Assembly (NCBI RefSeq): GCF_900114535.1
Contig: NZ_FOTK01000001.1
Coordinates: forward strand, 124,001 to 188,000
DNA: 64,000 nt
Direction of reading: 5' to 3'
DNA from: Methylobacterium pseudosasicola
GTDB lineage: Bacteria > Pseudomonadota > Alphaproteobacteria > Rhizobiales > Beijerinckiaceae
Part shown: positions 48,551 to 57,700 of the stretch, piece by piece
Position numbering within the stretch: position 1 is the first letter of the stretch
How the letters are laid out: every line of letters begins with the position of its first letter
Program-made: the position numbers and the translations under genes
Notes under the pieces: generated by a model
Told to the model about the DNA's origin: nothing
Databases searched by the model: none
Seen by the model: the letters and a program-made list of their open reading frames with translations, nothing else

Positions 48551-49111
48551 ATGCTTGTTGCACGCTACCGGCACCGCTTGCCGGCCGATTATCCGATGGA
48601 CCGAATCCGCGCGCGGGTCGCCGAACGGGCGCCCGCCTGGGACGTGATACCCGGCCTCGTCTTCAAGGCGGTCACCGTCGAGGAGCGCGCGCGCGGCGCG
48701 GCGGCGAACGCCTATAGCTCGCTCTATCTGTGGCGCGACGCCGGTGCGGCGGCCGAATTCCTTATCGGGCCAAGCTTCCGGGCCGTGATCGAGAGTTTCG
48801 GCCGCCCGCAGATGGAGACATGGCTTCCGCTCGACGTAAGCCTCGGCGCCGCCACGACCACTCTTGCCCTGTCCGAGGAGACGCGGCTGGTCGGCCTCGA
48901 CGAGGATCTCGGCCAGTTGCGGGAGACCGAGCAGGTCCGGGGACGGGACATCGCCGGGCACCCGGGCGTCCTGGCCACCGTGGTCGGGCTCGAACCCGTC
49001 ACGTGGCGGCTGACGCGCTTTACCCTGCAAGCCGACCGAGGCGATGCCCGATCCGGCCCCGAGGTCGCGCATCTCGCCGCCCCCGGCCTCGCGGCCCTCC
49101 GCGGTCTATGA
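48551..49111 (+). CDS. DUF4865 family protein
   Basis: A 186-residue protein beginning MLVARYRHRLPADYPMDRIR with the DUF4865 blocks VFKAVTVEERARGAAANAYS and LYLWRDAGAAAEFLIGPSF. The family often sits beside LysR regulators and tautomerases and resembles YdhR-like alpha/beta-barrel monooxygenases in size, but its function is unknown. A strong GGAGG lies 5 bases before the ATG. It is followed 15 bases later by the tautomerase gene. Confidence 0.85.
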   Translation: MLVARYRHRLPADYPMDRIRARVAERAPAWDVIPGLVFKAVTVEERARGAAANAYSSLYLWRDAGAAAEFLIGPSFRAVIESFGRPQMETWLPLDVSLGAATTTLALSEETRLVGLDEDLGQLRETEQVRGRDIAGHPGVLATVVGLEPVTWRLTRFTLQADRGDARSGPEVAHLAAPGLAALRGL

Positions 49112-49126
49112 GGGAGGCTTGATGCG

Positions 49127-49519
49127 ATGCCCATCATCCGCATTTCCCTGCGCGCCGGCACGCCTCCAGCCCACCGCACCGCGCTCGTGGAGGGCGTCTA
49201 TGCGGCCCTGCGCGAGACCTTCGCCGTGGCCGAGGGCGACCTGTTCGCCTTCGTCCATGAGCATGAGGCGGCGAACTTTCATTACGGGCCGGACTATCTC
49301 GGCATTCACCGCAGCGACGAACTGGTGACCATCCAGATCACCGCCAACGCCACGCGGACCACGGCGCAGAAGCGCGCGCTCTACGCTGCCATCGCCCGCA
49401 ACCTCGGGCGCGAGCCGGGGGTGAAGCCAGCCGACGTGCTCGTGAACCTGATCGAGGTCGCCCCCGAGAACTGGTCGTTCGGCGACGGGCTGATGTCGTA
49501 CGGGCCGCCGGACCCGTGA
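49127..49519 (+). CDS. Tautomerase family protein (4-oxalocrotonate tautomerase/MIF-like)
   Basis: A 130-residue protein starting MPIIRISLRAGTPPAHRTAL, so the catalytic N-terminal proline is available after Met removal. The length fits the fused-dimer MSAD/YusQ-like tautomerases rather than the 62-residue 4-OT. Strong GGGAGG upstream. Coupled with DUF4865 and the divergent LysR, it suggests a small catabolic or detoxifying unit acting on an unsaturated or halogenated acid; the substrate is unknown. Confidence 0.9.
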   Translation: MPIIRISLRAGTPPAHRTALVEGVYAALRETFAVAEGDLFAFVHEHEAANFHYGPDYLGIHRSDELVTIQITANATRTTAQKRALYAAIARNLGREPGVKPADVLVNLIEVAPENWSFGDGLMSYGPPDP

Positions 49520-49606
49520 CGGCGCGGAAGATGGAAAGGACGAGCCGGGCTTGACCGTGGCGGGGCCGGAGTCCAGGTCCGGGGCCCGCCGCCAGACCTG
49601 GATCGC

Positions 49607-50839
49607 ATGAGCCCCACCGCGCATCTCGCTTTGATCAACCTGTTCATCGGCGACATCCAGGGCGGCCTCGGGCCGTTCCTGGGGACGTGGCTGGCGCAGG
49701 CCGCGTCCTGGAGCCCGGCGCGGGTCGGGTTCGTCATCACTCTGGTCGGATTCGGGACGCTGTTTCTGAGTGGCCCATTCGGAGCCCTGGTCGATCGCTT
49801 TCCCCGCCCGCGCCTGCTGGTGGCACTCGCCTGCGCGGCGATCCTGGTGGGTACGCTCCTGCTCCTGCCGGCGCGCAGTTTCTCCGCGGTGCTCATGGCG
49901 CAGCTGCTCGCCGCGGCCGGCGGCACGCTGCTGCTTCCGGCGGTGGCGGCTCTGACCCTCGGGATCGTCGGGAAGGACGGGTTCCCCAAGCAGCAGGGCC
50001 GCAACCAGGCGTTCAACCATATCGGCATCCTGATCGCAGCCGGAGGCATCAGCCTCGGCACGAGCACGTTCGGCCCGGCCATCGCTTTCTGGGTGCTCGG
50101 CGGCATGGCGGTCGCCGCGATCGTCGCGACCCTGACGACGCCGGCCGGCGCCTGGAACCGCCGCCGGGCCGTGGGCTGGCAGGAGGATGCGGAGGACGAG
50201 CCACAGCGCAGCGGCATCCGCCAGGTGCTGGGCAACCGCCGCCTGCTGGTGCTGACCGTGGCGCTGACGCTCTTCAACCTCGGCAGCGGCGGCATGCTGT
50301 CCCTGCTCGGCCAGAAGCTGGTCGCCACCGCGGCCGACGCCACGACTTGGACCGCGCGCTACGTGATGGTGGCGCAACTCGTGATGGTGCCGGTGGCCCT
50401 GTTCGCCGGCTCCCTGGCGGATCGGCGCGGACGGCGCCAGCTCCTGATGGTGGCCTTCGCGGTGCTGCCGGTGCGGGCGGTCCTCTCGGGCGTGATCGAC
50501 GATCCGGTCTGGCTCATCGCCGCGGAAGTGCTGGACGGCGTGGCCTCGGGCATCGTCGGCGTGGCGGTGCCGGTGATCGTGGCGGACCTGACCTGGGGCT
50601 CCGGCCGCACCCAGACGGCGCTCGGCAGCGTCAACGCCGTGCAGGGCGTCGGCGGCGCCCTGTCGGGCTGGTATGGCGGCCTGTCCTACACCGTGTTCGG
50701 CTGGACCGGCGCGTTCCTCGCCCTCGGGGTACCGGCTCTCATGGCCCTCGCGCTGGTGATCTGGCTCGACGCCACCCCCGAGCCCGGTCGGCGCAGGCGC
50801 CGGCGGGAACGGCGGGGCGCGGCGATCCAGGGGGCGTAG
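49607..50839 (+). CDS. MFS transporter
   Basis: A 410-residue major facilitator superfamily protein with about 12 hydrophobic segments. GALVDRFPRPRLL in the loop after helix 2 and SLADRRGRRQLLM in the second half are the MFS motif-A repeats. An Arg-rich C-terminal tail ends in RRRRRERRGAAIQGA. Substrate unknown. It follows the tautomerase by 87 bases and may be co-transcribed. Confidence 0.92.
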   Translation: MSPTAHLALINLFIGDIQGGLGPFLGTWLAQAASWSPARVGFVITLVGFGTLFLSGPFGALVDRFPRPRLLVALACAAILVGTLLLLPARSFSAVLMAQLLAAAGGTLLLPAVAALTLGIVGKDGFPKQQGRNQAFNHIGILIAAGGISLGTSTFGPAIAFWVLGGMAVAAIVATLTTPAGAWNRRRAVGWQEDAEDEPQRSGIRQVLGNRRLLVLTVALTLFNLGSGGMLSLLGQKLVATAADATTWTARYVMVAQLVMVPVALFAGSLADRRGRRQLLMVAFAVLPVRAVLSGVIDDPVWLIAAEVLDGVASGIVGVAVPVIVADLTWGSGRTQTALGSVNAVQGVGGALSGWYGGLSYTVFGWTGAFLALGVPALMALALVIWLDATPEPGRRRRRRERRGAAIQGA

Positions 50840-50895
50840 GTTTTCTCCGGGCTGCTGACTTTTCGTGCAGCCTTATGCTGCGGGGAGAAGGAGCG

Positions 50896-51441
50896 ATGAG
50901 GGATCGGTCCCGCGTATCACTCGTGGCGGTCACCTTGGACGACCTGCGCACCGTGGACGCCGTCTTCGACGATCTCACCGCCTATTCGATGCGGGTCGAT
51001 GGCGTGCCGCGACGGGCGGATGCCGCTTCCGCGTTCGTGACAGCCCTCCCGCCGGGATGTGCGCCGCGCAACAAGCACGCCTTCCTGGCGCGATGCGACG
51101 ACACGGCCATCGGTCTTCTGGATCTCATCGACGGCTACCCGAAAGCGGGAACGGCCTTCATCGGGCTCCTGGCGATCCGTCAGAGCGCCCAGGGATCCGG
51201 CCTCGGGCGCATGCTTTGCCAGGCGGCAGAGCGGTTCGCTCGGGATACCCTGCAAGCGCAAAGCCTGCGTTTGGCCGTGGTGGAGACCAACCCGGTGCTA
51301 GGCTTTTGGACGCGGATGGGATTCGGACCGACCGGTGAGATCAAGCCGTTCCAGGGCGAGCGCATCACCACCCGGGCCATTGGGATGGAAAAGCAGCTTC
51401 GAAAACACGAAAACCCGGCCTGTGAGGCCGGGCTCGCTTGA
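50896..51441 (+). CDS. GNAT family N-acetyltransferase
   Basis: A 181-residue acetyltransferase. Motif A (acetyl-CoA pyrophosphate binding) is FIGLLAIRQSAQGSGLGRML, and the C-terminal motif B is AVVETNPVLGFWTRMGF. An upstream ATG at 50875 is also possible. The last codons (KHENPACEAGLA) overlap, on the other strand, the rpoH terminator, so the C-terminal sequence is constrained by an RNA hairpin of the neighbour. Substrate unknown. Confidence 0.88.
   Translation: MRDRSRVSLVAVTLDDLRTVDAVFDDLTAYSMRVDGVPRRADAASAFVTALPPGCAPRNKHAFLARCDDTAIGLLDLIDGYPKAGTAFIGLLAIRQSAQGSGLGRMLCQAAERFARDTLQAQSLRLAVVETNPVLGFWTRMGFGPTGEIKPFQGERITTRAIGMEKQLRKHENPACEAGLA
51405..51433 (-). terminator. Intrinsic terminator of rpoH, inside the GNAT 3' end
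   Basis: Minus-strand stem CCCGGCCT / AGGCCGGG with a 3-base loop, followed by TTTTCGTGTTTTC. It lies 30 bases beyond the rpoH stop and is embedded in the last coding bases of the convergent acetyltransferase. Confidence 0.78.
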
Positions 51442-51462
51442 AGAAAGCCGTACGTCGGATGA

Positions 51463-52338
51463 TCAACCGATATGCGGGCTGCCGGTGGCGGCGGGGAACC
51501 GGTCGGCCAGGGCGCGGCGGAGCTTTTCCAGGGCGCGGTTCTCGATCTGGCGGACCCGCTCCTTCGAGATGCCGAGGCGCTGACCCAGAGCCTCCAGGGT
51601 CGCCTGATCCTCGGCGAGGCGGCGCTCGCGCAGGATCCGCAGCTCCCGCTCGGACAGGACCGTCAGCGCCTGCTGCAGCCAGCTGAGGCGCCGCTCTCCG
51701 TCGACCGTGGCGCTCACCGTCTCGTCCGGCAGCGCGGCCCCGTCGACCAGAAAGTCCATGCGCTCGGAGGAGGCGTCGTTATCCTCGCCCACCGGGGCGT
51801 TCAGCGACATGTCCGGCCCCGAGAGGCGGGCATCCATCAGGGCCACGTCGTCGCGCGAGACGCCGATGGCGGTGGCGATGCGGCGGTGGATCTCGTCGCC
51901 GACATGCTCCTCGGTGGATTGCATCAGCCGGGCGCGCAGCCGGCGCAGATTGAAGAACAGGGCCTTCTGGGCCGAGGACGTCCCTCCGCGGACGATCGAC
52001 CAATTGCGCAGGATGTAGTCCTGGATCGAGGCCCGGATCCACCACGTCGCGTAGGTCGAGAACCGGACATCGCGCTCAGGCTCGAACCGGGCGGCGGCTT
52101 CCATCAGGCCGACGTGACCTTCCTGGACCAGATCGGCCATCGGCAGGCCGTAGTGACGAAAACGCCCCGCCAGGGCGATGACGAGGCGCATATGGGCTGA
52201 AATCAGGCGGTGCAGCGCGCGCTCGTCGCGATTGTCCTTCCAGCGGACGGCGAGGCCGCGCTCTTCTTCCCGTGCCAGGAAGGGCGCCTCCATGGCAGTC
52301 CGTATGAACTGCCGTCGAATTCCAGCGATATCAGCCAT
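51463..52338 (-). CDS. rpoH: RNA polymerase sigma-32 (heat-shock) factor
   Basis: A 291-residue sigma factor. Region 2 has DLVQEGHVGLMEAAARFEPE and RFSTYATWWIRASIQDYIL. The RpoH box QKALFFNLRRLR is diagnostic of sigma-32. Region 4 ends with ALGQRLGISKERVRQIENRA. The ATG at 52338 is the RpoH-length start; the longer open frame has no sigma-factor character. Alphaproteobacteria often carry two or more rpoH genes, so this may be rpoH1 or rpoH2. Confidence 0.95.
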   Translation of the reverse strand: MADIAGIRRQFIRTAMEAPFLAREEERGLAVRWKDNRDERALHRLISAHMRLVIALAGRFRHYGLPMADLVQEGHVGLMEAAARFEPERDVRFSTYATWWIRASIQDYILRNWSIVRGGTSSAQKALFFNLRRLRARLMQSTEEHVGDEIHRRIATAIGVSRDDVALMDARLSGPDMSLNAPVGEDNDASSERMDFLVDGAALPDETVSATVDGERRLSWLQQALTVLSERELRILRERRLAEDQATLEALGQRLGISKERVRQIENRALEKLRRALADRFPAATGSPHIG

Positions 52339-52633
52339 CCCGCCTGCCTCTTGTTGCCGAGTGCTGTTGCGGCGCCGAACGGAGCGTCCAACCCGCAGGG
52401 CGTCACCGAACGGCGACGCCAGGCAACCGACAACGGAAGGCAAAACACGAAAGTTCCGCCGCAACCCTTCGCAGTGCGACAGCGGGACGGCCACGTTTTC
52501 GTGTGCCGCTGTCAGAAGATGGGTTTCGGCGTCGCGCCGTCCAGTCCCCGACCCTCCGATCCGATGCGAAAAGCGACGGACCAAAGGTCATCGCGCCGCA
52601 TCTGTCTCCCATCGAACGGAACGCAGACAGGCA
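52339..52633. other. Region between rpoH start and the carD terminator
   Basis: About 295 bases upstream of rpoH that should hold its promoter or promoters and leader. I found no clear sigma-70 or sigma-32 consensus by eye and no gene. Confidence 0.4.
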
Positions 52634-52666
52634 TAAAAAAAGCCCGGCCGCTGAGGGCCGGGCTTT
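52634..52666 (-). terminator. Intrinsic terminator of carD
   Basis: On the minus strand AAAGCCCGGCC / GGCCGGGCTTT forms an 11-bp stem with a 6-base loop and is followed by a run of T (seven in total). It is 23 bases after the carD stop and separates it from rpoH. Confidence 0.85.
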
Positions 52667-52689
52667 GATCGTCGTGGGAAAAAGGCGCC

Positions 52690-53286
52690 TCAGGCGGCCA
52701 CTTCCTGGATGTCGTCACCCTCGCCGTCGGCCTCAGCCTCGGGCTCGGCCTCCTTGGCGCGGCGCGGCGACTTGGCGAGGCTCTGCTCAATCAGCTTCAG
52801 CGCCTCGGTCTCGGTGATGCGGTTCACCGACGAGATCTCGCGCACGATCCGGTCGAGGGCGGCCTCGTAGAGCTGACGCTCGGAATAGGATTGCTCAGGC
52901 TGAGCCTCGGAGCGGAACAGGTCGCGCACCACCTCGGTGACCGCGAGCAGGTCGCCCGAGTTGATCTTCGCCTCGTATTCCTGAGCCCGGCGCGACCACA
53001 TGGTGCGCTTGATCCGGGCACGACCGGTCAGCACGTCGAGCGCTTTCTTCACCAGCTCCGGCTCGGCGAGCTTGCGCATGCCGACGCTGTTGGCCTTCGC
53101 GGTCGGGACGCGCAGGACCATCTTGTCCTTCTCGAACGAGACGACGAACAGCTCAAGTTTGTAGCCCGCGATCTCTTGCTCTTCGATCGCGGTGATGCGA
53201 CCGACGCCGTGGGCCGGATACACGACGGCCTCACCGGTCTTGAAGCCTTGCCGGCCTGCGGTCGTCGTCTTCTTGGCTGTGGTCAT
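52690..53286 (-). CDS. carD: CarD family transcriptional regulator
   Basis: A 198-residue CarD/CdnL protein. The N-terminal Tudor-like RNAP-interaction domain is FKTGEAVVYPAHGVGRITAI then EKDKMVLRVPTAK. The C-terminal helical DNA-binding domain is WSRRAQEYEAKINSGDLLAV, EQSYSERQLYEAALDRIVRE. An acidic tail follows. It stabilises open complexes at housekeeping promoters, especially of rRNA genes. The ATG at 53286 has GGAGG 10 bases upstream; a longer frame exists but is not conserved-looking. Confidence 0.96.
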   Translation of the reverse strand: MTTAKKTTTAGRQGFKTGEAVVYPAHGVGRITAIEEQEIAGYKLELFVVSFEKDKMVLRVPTAKANSVGMRKLAEPELVKKALDVLTGRARIKRTMWSRRAQEYEAKINSGDLLAVTEVVRDLFRSEAQPEQSYSERQLYEAALDRIVREISSVNRITETEALKLIEQSLAKSPRRAKEAEPEAEADGEGDDIQEVAA

Positions 53287-53842
53287 GCGAGAAGGGCCTC
53301 CACTGGCGCGCGACGCTCCGCGCCGCGCAAAACCGTGTTCTTCCGGGCGGGACACCCGGTTTGCCTCGCCGTTCCGGAATCCCCGCCTCAAGAAGGCTCG
53401 GATCCGGGTGGTCCCCGGCGCGACCGTGCAAACACCGGAACATCCGCCGAAGTCACCTTCGGCGGTCGTTCGCGTACCACCCCACGTAATTCACGAAAGC
53501 GAAAGGCATTTCGGCCGGAGGGAGCACGTCTGGCGCGAGCGACGGCAGGCGGATTGTGTATCACAATCCGGCGCGCAGATCAAAGCATCCCTGAAGAAGC
53601 GCGCGCGGTCCGGGCACGGCCTCGAAAGAGTTTTACACCGGCTTGGCCGGAGAGGAATGACCTGCCCGCGGCTCAGGGCTTCGCTTGACGCAGGTCGAAT
53701 AGGGTCAGCGTCACGATCCACAAGCGGCAGGCGATCCGATAACGGATCGCAACATCGTGAGGCGATGCGTTATCCAGTTTCTGCACCGTCCCGGTCGTCG
53801 TTTTAACGCCGTCCCGTCGACCGGGCGGCGCCATCGCAGGCG
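53287..53842. other. carD upstream region with three palindromes
   Basis: 556 bases between carD and fdxA (both minus strand) without a gene. Three perfect inverted repeats stand out: CCGCCGAAG-TCAC-CTTCGGCGG (53444-53465), CGGATTGTG-TAT-CACAATCCG (53550-53570) and GCGATCCG-ATAA-CGGATCGC (53731-53750). The last could be the fdxA terminator region or an operator. The middle one is shaped like a dimeric regulator site. Confidence 0.55.
53550..53570. promoter_or_regulatory. 21-bp palindrome, candidate operator upstream of carD
   Basis: CGGATTGTG-TAT-CACAATCCG: 9-bp perfect arms with a 3-base centre, about 265 bases upstream of the carD start. The shape and TGTG...CACA core are typical of a dimeric helix-turn-helix protein site. 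No cognate regulator can be named. Confidence 0.45.
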
Positions 53843-54181
53843 TCAGTCGCCAGAGCCGGGATTAGGGGAGAAGTGTGCCTCGAGCTTTCCGGCAACGCCG
53901 TCCCACTCCTTGGCGTCGCCCGGAGCGTCCTTCTTCTGAGTGATATTCGGCCAGCTCTTGGCGTAGTCGGCGTTAAGCTTCAGCCAGGTCTCGAGGTTCG
54001 ATTCCGTATCCGGCTTGATGGCCTCGGCGGGGCATTCCGGCTCGCACACGCCGCAATCGATGCACTCGTCCGGGTGGATGACGAGCATGTTCTCGCCCTC
54101 GTAGAAGCAGTCCACCGGACACACCTCGACGCAGTCCATGTACTTGCACTTGATGCAATTGTCGGTGACGACATAGGTCAT
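53843..54181 (-). CDS. fdxA: Seven-iron ferredoxin FdxA
   Basis: A 112-residue [3Fe-4S][4Fe-4S] ferredoxin. Cysteines at about 9, 12, 17, 21, 25, 40, 43, 46 and 50 follow the Azotobacter FdI pattern ([20 protein letters not shown] and [13 protein letters not shown]). The long C-terminal tail ends NPGSGD. It is an essential electron carrier in many alphaproteobacteria. The start MTYVVTDNC is the family start. Located between carD and the S4/helicase pair, a conserved order in this class. Confidence 0.97.
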   Translation of the reverse strand: MTYVVTDNCIKCKYMDCVEVCPVDCFYEGENMLVIHPDECIDCGVCEPECPAEAIKPDTESNLETWLKLNADYAKSWPNITQKKDAPGDAKEWDGVAGKLEAHFSPNPGSGD

Positions 54182-54398
54182 CGGTTGTCTTCGTCCCAAA
54201 AATTCTGGTCTGCCCGGGCGGAGCCTCGGAGGCCCGCACGCCCAGGTGGCGCCGCGATGCTGCGCCGCAAAACCCGGCGTCGAACCGGGTCCCTCGGAAG
54301 TCGATGGCTCTAGACCCTGCCTATCGGGCTGACAAGCGCGCGGGTGTCCCAGGGCACCCCTGATCCGGTTCTCGCCCGGACGCTGTGGCGCCGGCTCA

Positions 54399-54692
54399 TC
54401 ACTCCGGCGGCTCGATCGTGATCTTCGTGCCGGCGAGGTCCTCGTAGAGAAGCTGCGCCTCCGGGGCGGGCCCGCGGCGCTCGCCGAGGCCGAGCACGCG
54501 CACAGCCAGGGTCGCGTGGGGCGCGGCCACCGTGACGACATCGCCGATCACGATGCCCTTGGCCGGGTTCTCGGCCCGGGTGCCGTTCACCCGAACGAAG
54601 CCATCCTCGGACAGGCGCGCGGCCAGGGCGCGGGTCCGCGCGAACCGCGCGAACCACAGCCACTTGTCGAGCCGCTGCCGACCGTCGCGCAT
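54399..54692 (-). CDS. S4 domain RNA-binding protein (Hsp15-like)
   Basis: A 97-residue protein with one S4 domain: [40 protein letters not shown] and [11 protein letters not shown]. Similar to heat-shock protein Hsp15, which binds stalled 50S subunits carrying nascent chains. It starts 9 bases after the helicase stop and is probably co-transcribed with it. Confidence 0.93.
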   Translation of the reverse strand: MRDGRQRLDKWLWFARFARTRALAARLSEDGFVRVNGTRAENPAKGIVIGDVVTVAAPHATLAVRVLGLGERRGPAPEAQLLYEDLAGTKITIEPPE

Positions 54693-54701
54693 CCGCGGGC
54701 G

Positions 54702-57700
54702 TCAGCGCTTCCCGCCGTCGCCGGCTTCGAGCTGCGCCTTCAGCGCGGCCAGCTTGGCGAAGGGCGAGTCGGGATCCGGTGCCCGCTCGCGCCGAGGCGG
54801 GCGCTGGTCGGGCCGGGGCGCCGCATGGCGCTGCTCCGCATTGCGCTGGTCGTCCCGGCGCTCCGGACGTCCGCCCTCGAAGCGCTCGCGCCGGGGGCCG
54901 CGGTCCCGACCGGTCCGGGGACCGCCCTCGTTGCCGGGGCGCTCGCCGCCTTCGGCCCGCCGCTGCTGATCGGGACGCCCGCCTTCCGGACGACCCGGAC
55001 CCTGGTGCTGGCCCTGCTGGCCGCCGTCGCGCCCACGACCCGCCCCGCGCGGGCGGTTCTGCGGCCGGGGATGAGCCGGGCGCTGGTGGCGCTGCAGGCG
55101 CCAGACTTCGATCAGGGGCTGCTCCGCGGTCGCCTCGTCTGTCGTAGCGGCGGCCTCAGCGTCGGGCGCTTCCGCGCCGGCCGTGGTCTCGCTCGCATCC
55201 GGCTCGGGTGAAGCGGCCGGCTCGGACGATTGGATGGTCTCGGAGCCCTGCGCCTCGGCAGCCTGTGCAGCTTCGGTCGGGGCCTCCTCCGCCTCCGACG
55301 CGGGGACTGCCTCCGGCTCGGCTTCGGCATGCGCCGCGACGGGCTCGGCCTCCACCGGAGCTTCGGGGGCGGATGCGCCCTCGGCTTCGGAGCTGGCCTC
55401 GGCGGCGACGGCGGGCTCGGCGTTCTCAGAGGCCGAGGCCTCGTCGCCTGTTGCGTCCGACTCCGCGACCTGCGCGGCGGCTTCCGCCTCTTCGCCGGTG
55501 GACTCGCCGGCCGATGCCTCACCGGTCGCCCCGGCCTCGCTCGCCGCAGCGGGGGTGACCACAACCGGGGCCGTTGCGGCCGCCGGCAGCAGCGGCACCG
55601 TGATGGCCGGACCGGGGCGGGCCTCCAGGGAGTAGCCCAGCGACTTCAGGATCGAGGCGAAATCCTCGCCCGAGCAGCCGACCAGGGAGGTCATGCCGAC
55701 GGTCGCCACGAAGCCGTCGCCGTCGGCGGTGCCCTCCGGCGGGGCGCCCGGCGTGGTGCCGGGGCGATAGGCGATGGCCGGGCGAATCAGGTCGGCCAGC
55801 CGCTCCAGGATATCGACCCGCACCGCCCGCTCGCCGCTGACGCGGAAGCCGGCCGCCCGGTAGAGGCCCTTGGCGATCTCGCGATCGACCTTGATCGAGG
55901 TCCGGCCGGAGCCGGCCAGATGCGCGATCTCGTCCAGCCCGCGCTGGTCGAGGCCGCCGTTGCGCAGGGCCCAGAGCTGGGCCGCCAGAGTCCGCGGCGC
56001 CGGCTTCAGCAGGGCCGGCAAGAAGATGTGGTAGGCGCCGAAGCGCACGCCGTGCCGGCGGAGCGCGCCGCGCCCCTCCTGGTCGAGGCTGCGCATCTCC
56101 TGGGCGACCTTCGACCGCTCCAGCACGCCGAGCGCCTCGACCACCTGGTAGCCGATGCCCTTGGCCAACCCGGTGAGGTCGGCCGCGGTCTCGAGCTCCA
56201 TCAGCGGGCCGAGCAGGCGCACGATCATGGCCTTCAGCCAGGCATCGAGGCGGCCCTCGACCTTCTCGCGATGCGCGCCGGTCAGGCTGTCGTCGGCGAG
56301 CAGGCGAATCTGCGGCGCGAACAGCTTCTCGCCGGGGGTCAGCTTCGCCACCGGCGCACCGGTCCAACGAATCGTCCCGTCATGCGCGAGCACGAGGGTG
56401 GAATCGGCGGTCGCCGCGAAACGATCGGCCCGGGCCTCGATCTCCCCGGCGAGCGCCTTCTCGGCGGCGCTCCTCAGGGTCTTGGCCTCGTGCCCCTCGG
56501 CGCTGGCATCGGGGACGAATAGGAATCCATGCAGGTGACCGACATGCTGACCCTCGACGGTGACGTCACCGTCGGCGGAAATTTGGGCTTCGAGCATCGT
56601 GTTCTCTCTCAGGCGCCGCATCAGGACGCTTGTGCGCCGGTCGACGAAGCGGCTCGCGAGGCGTTCGTGCAGGGCGTCTGACAGCCTGTCCTCTACCCGA
56701 CGTGTCTCGCCCTGCCAATGTTCTGGGTCGCGGAGCCAGTCGGGGCGGTTCGCCACGAAGGTCCAGGTGCGTCCCTGGGCGATCCGGCGGGACAGCGTAT
56801 CGATGTCGCCGTCGGTGCGGTCGATCATCGCCACGTGCTCGGCGAACCACGTGTCGGGGATGCGCCCGGCCATGCCCTTCATGAGGAAACGGAAGAGCTG
56901 CGCTACCAAGTCGGCATGCACCTGCGGGTGGACCTTGCGGTAATCCGGCACACCGCAGACGTCCCACAGGCGCCTGACCGTCGCCTGGCTCCCCGCCATG
57001 TCCCGGATGTCGTCTTCCCGCATCAGGATCTCGAGGGCCTGCTGGTCCTCGCCCATGGGTGCACGGGTGAGGCCCGATTCGCGCGGGTGCTCGTCGAGGC
57101 TCGCCTGGAGCGCCTCCAGGGTGCTGAAGCTGAGATCCGGGTTGCGCCATTGCAGGATGCGCAGCGGGTCGAAATCGTGATTCTCCAGCCGCTCGACCAT
57201 TTCCGGCTCGAAGGGCGGGCAGCGCCCTGTGGAGCCGAAGGTCCCGTCCGCGAGGTGGCGGCCGGCCCGGCCGGCGATCTGGCCCATCTCGGCGGGAGTC
57301 AGCTTGCGGAAGCGGGTGCCGTCGTATTTCCAGTTCGCCGCGAAGGCGACGTGGTCGACATCGAGGTTGAGCCCCATCCCGACCGCGTCGGTGGCGACGA
57401 GGTAATCCACGTCGCCCGCCTGGTACATCTCGACCTGGGCGTTGCGGGTGCGCGGCGAGAGCGCGCCCAGCACCACAGCGGCGCCCCCGCGCTGGCGCCG
57501 GATCAGCTCGGCGATGGCGTAGACTTCTTCCGCCGAGAACGCGACGATCGCGGTGCGCCGGGGCAGGCGGGACAGCCGCTTCTCGCCCGCGAAGCTCAGC
57601 TGCGACAGCCGCGGCCGGGTCGTGGTGTGGACGTTGGGGATCAGGCTCTGGACCAGCGGCAGCATGGTCGAGGAGCCGATCAGCAGCGTCTCCTCCCGGC

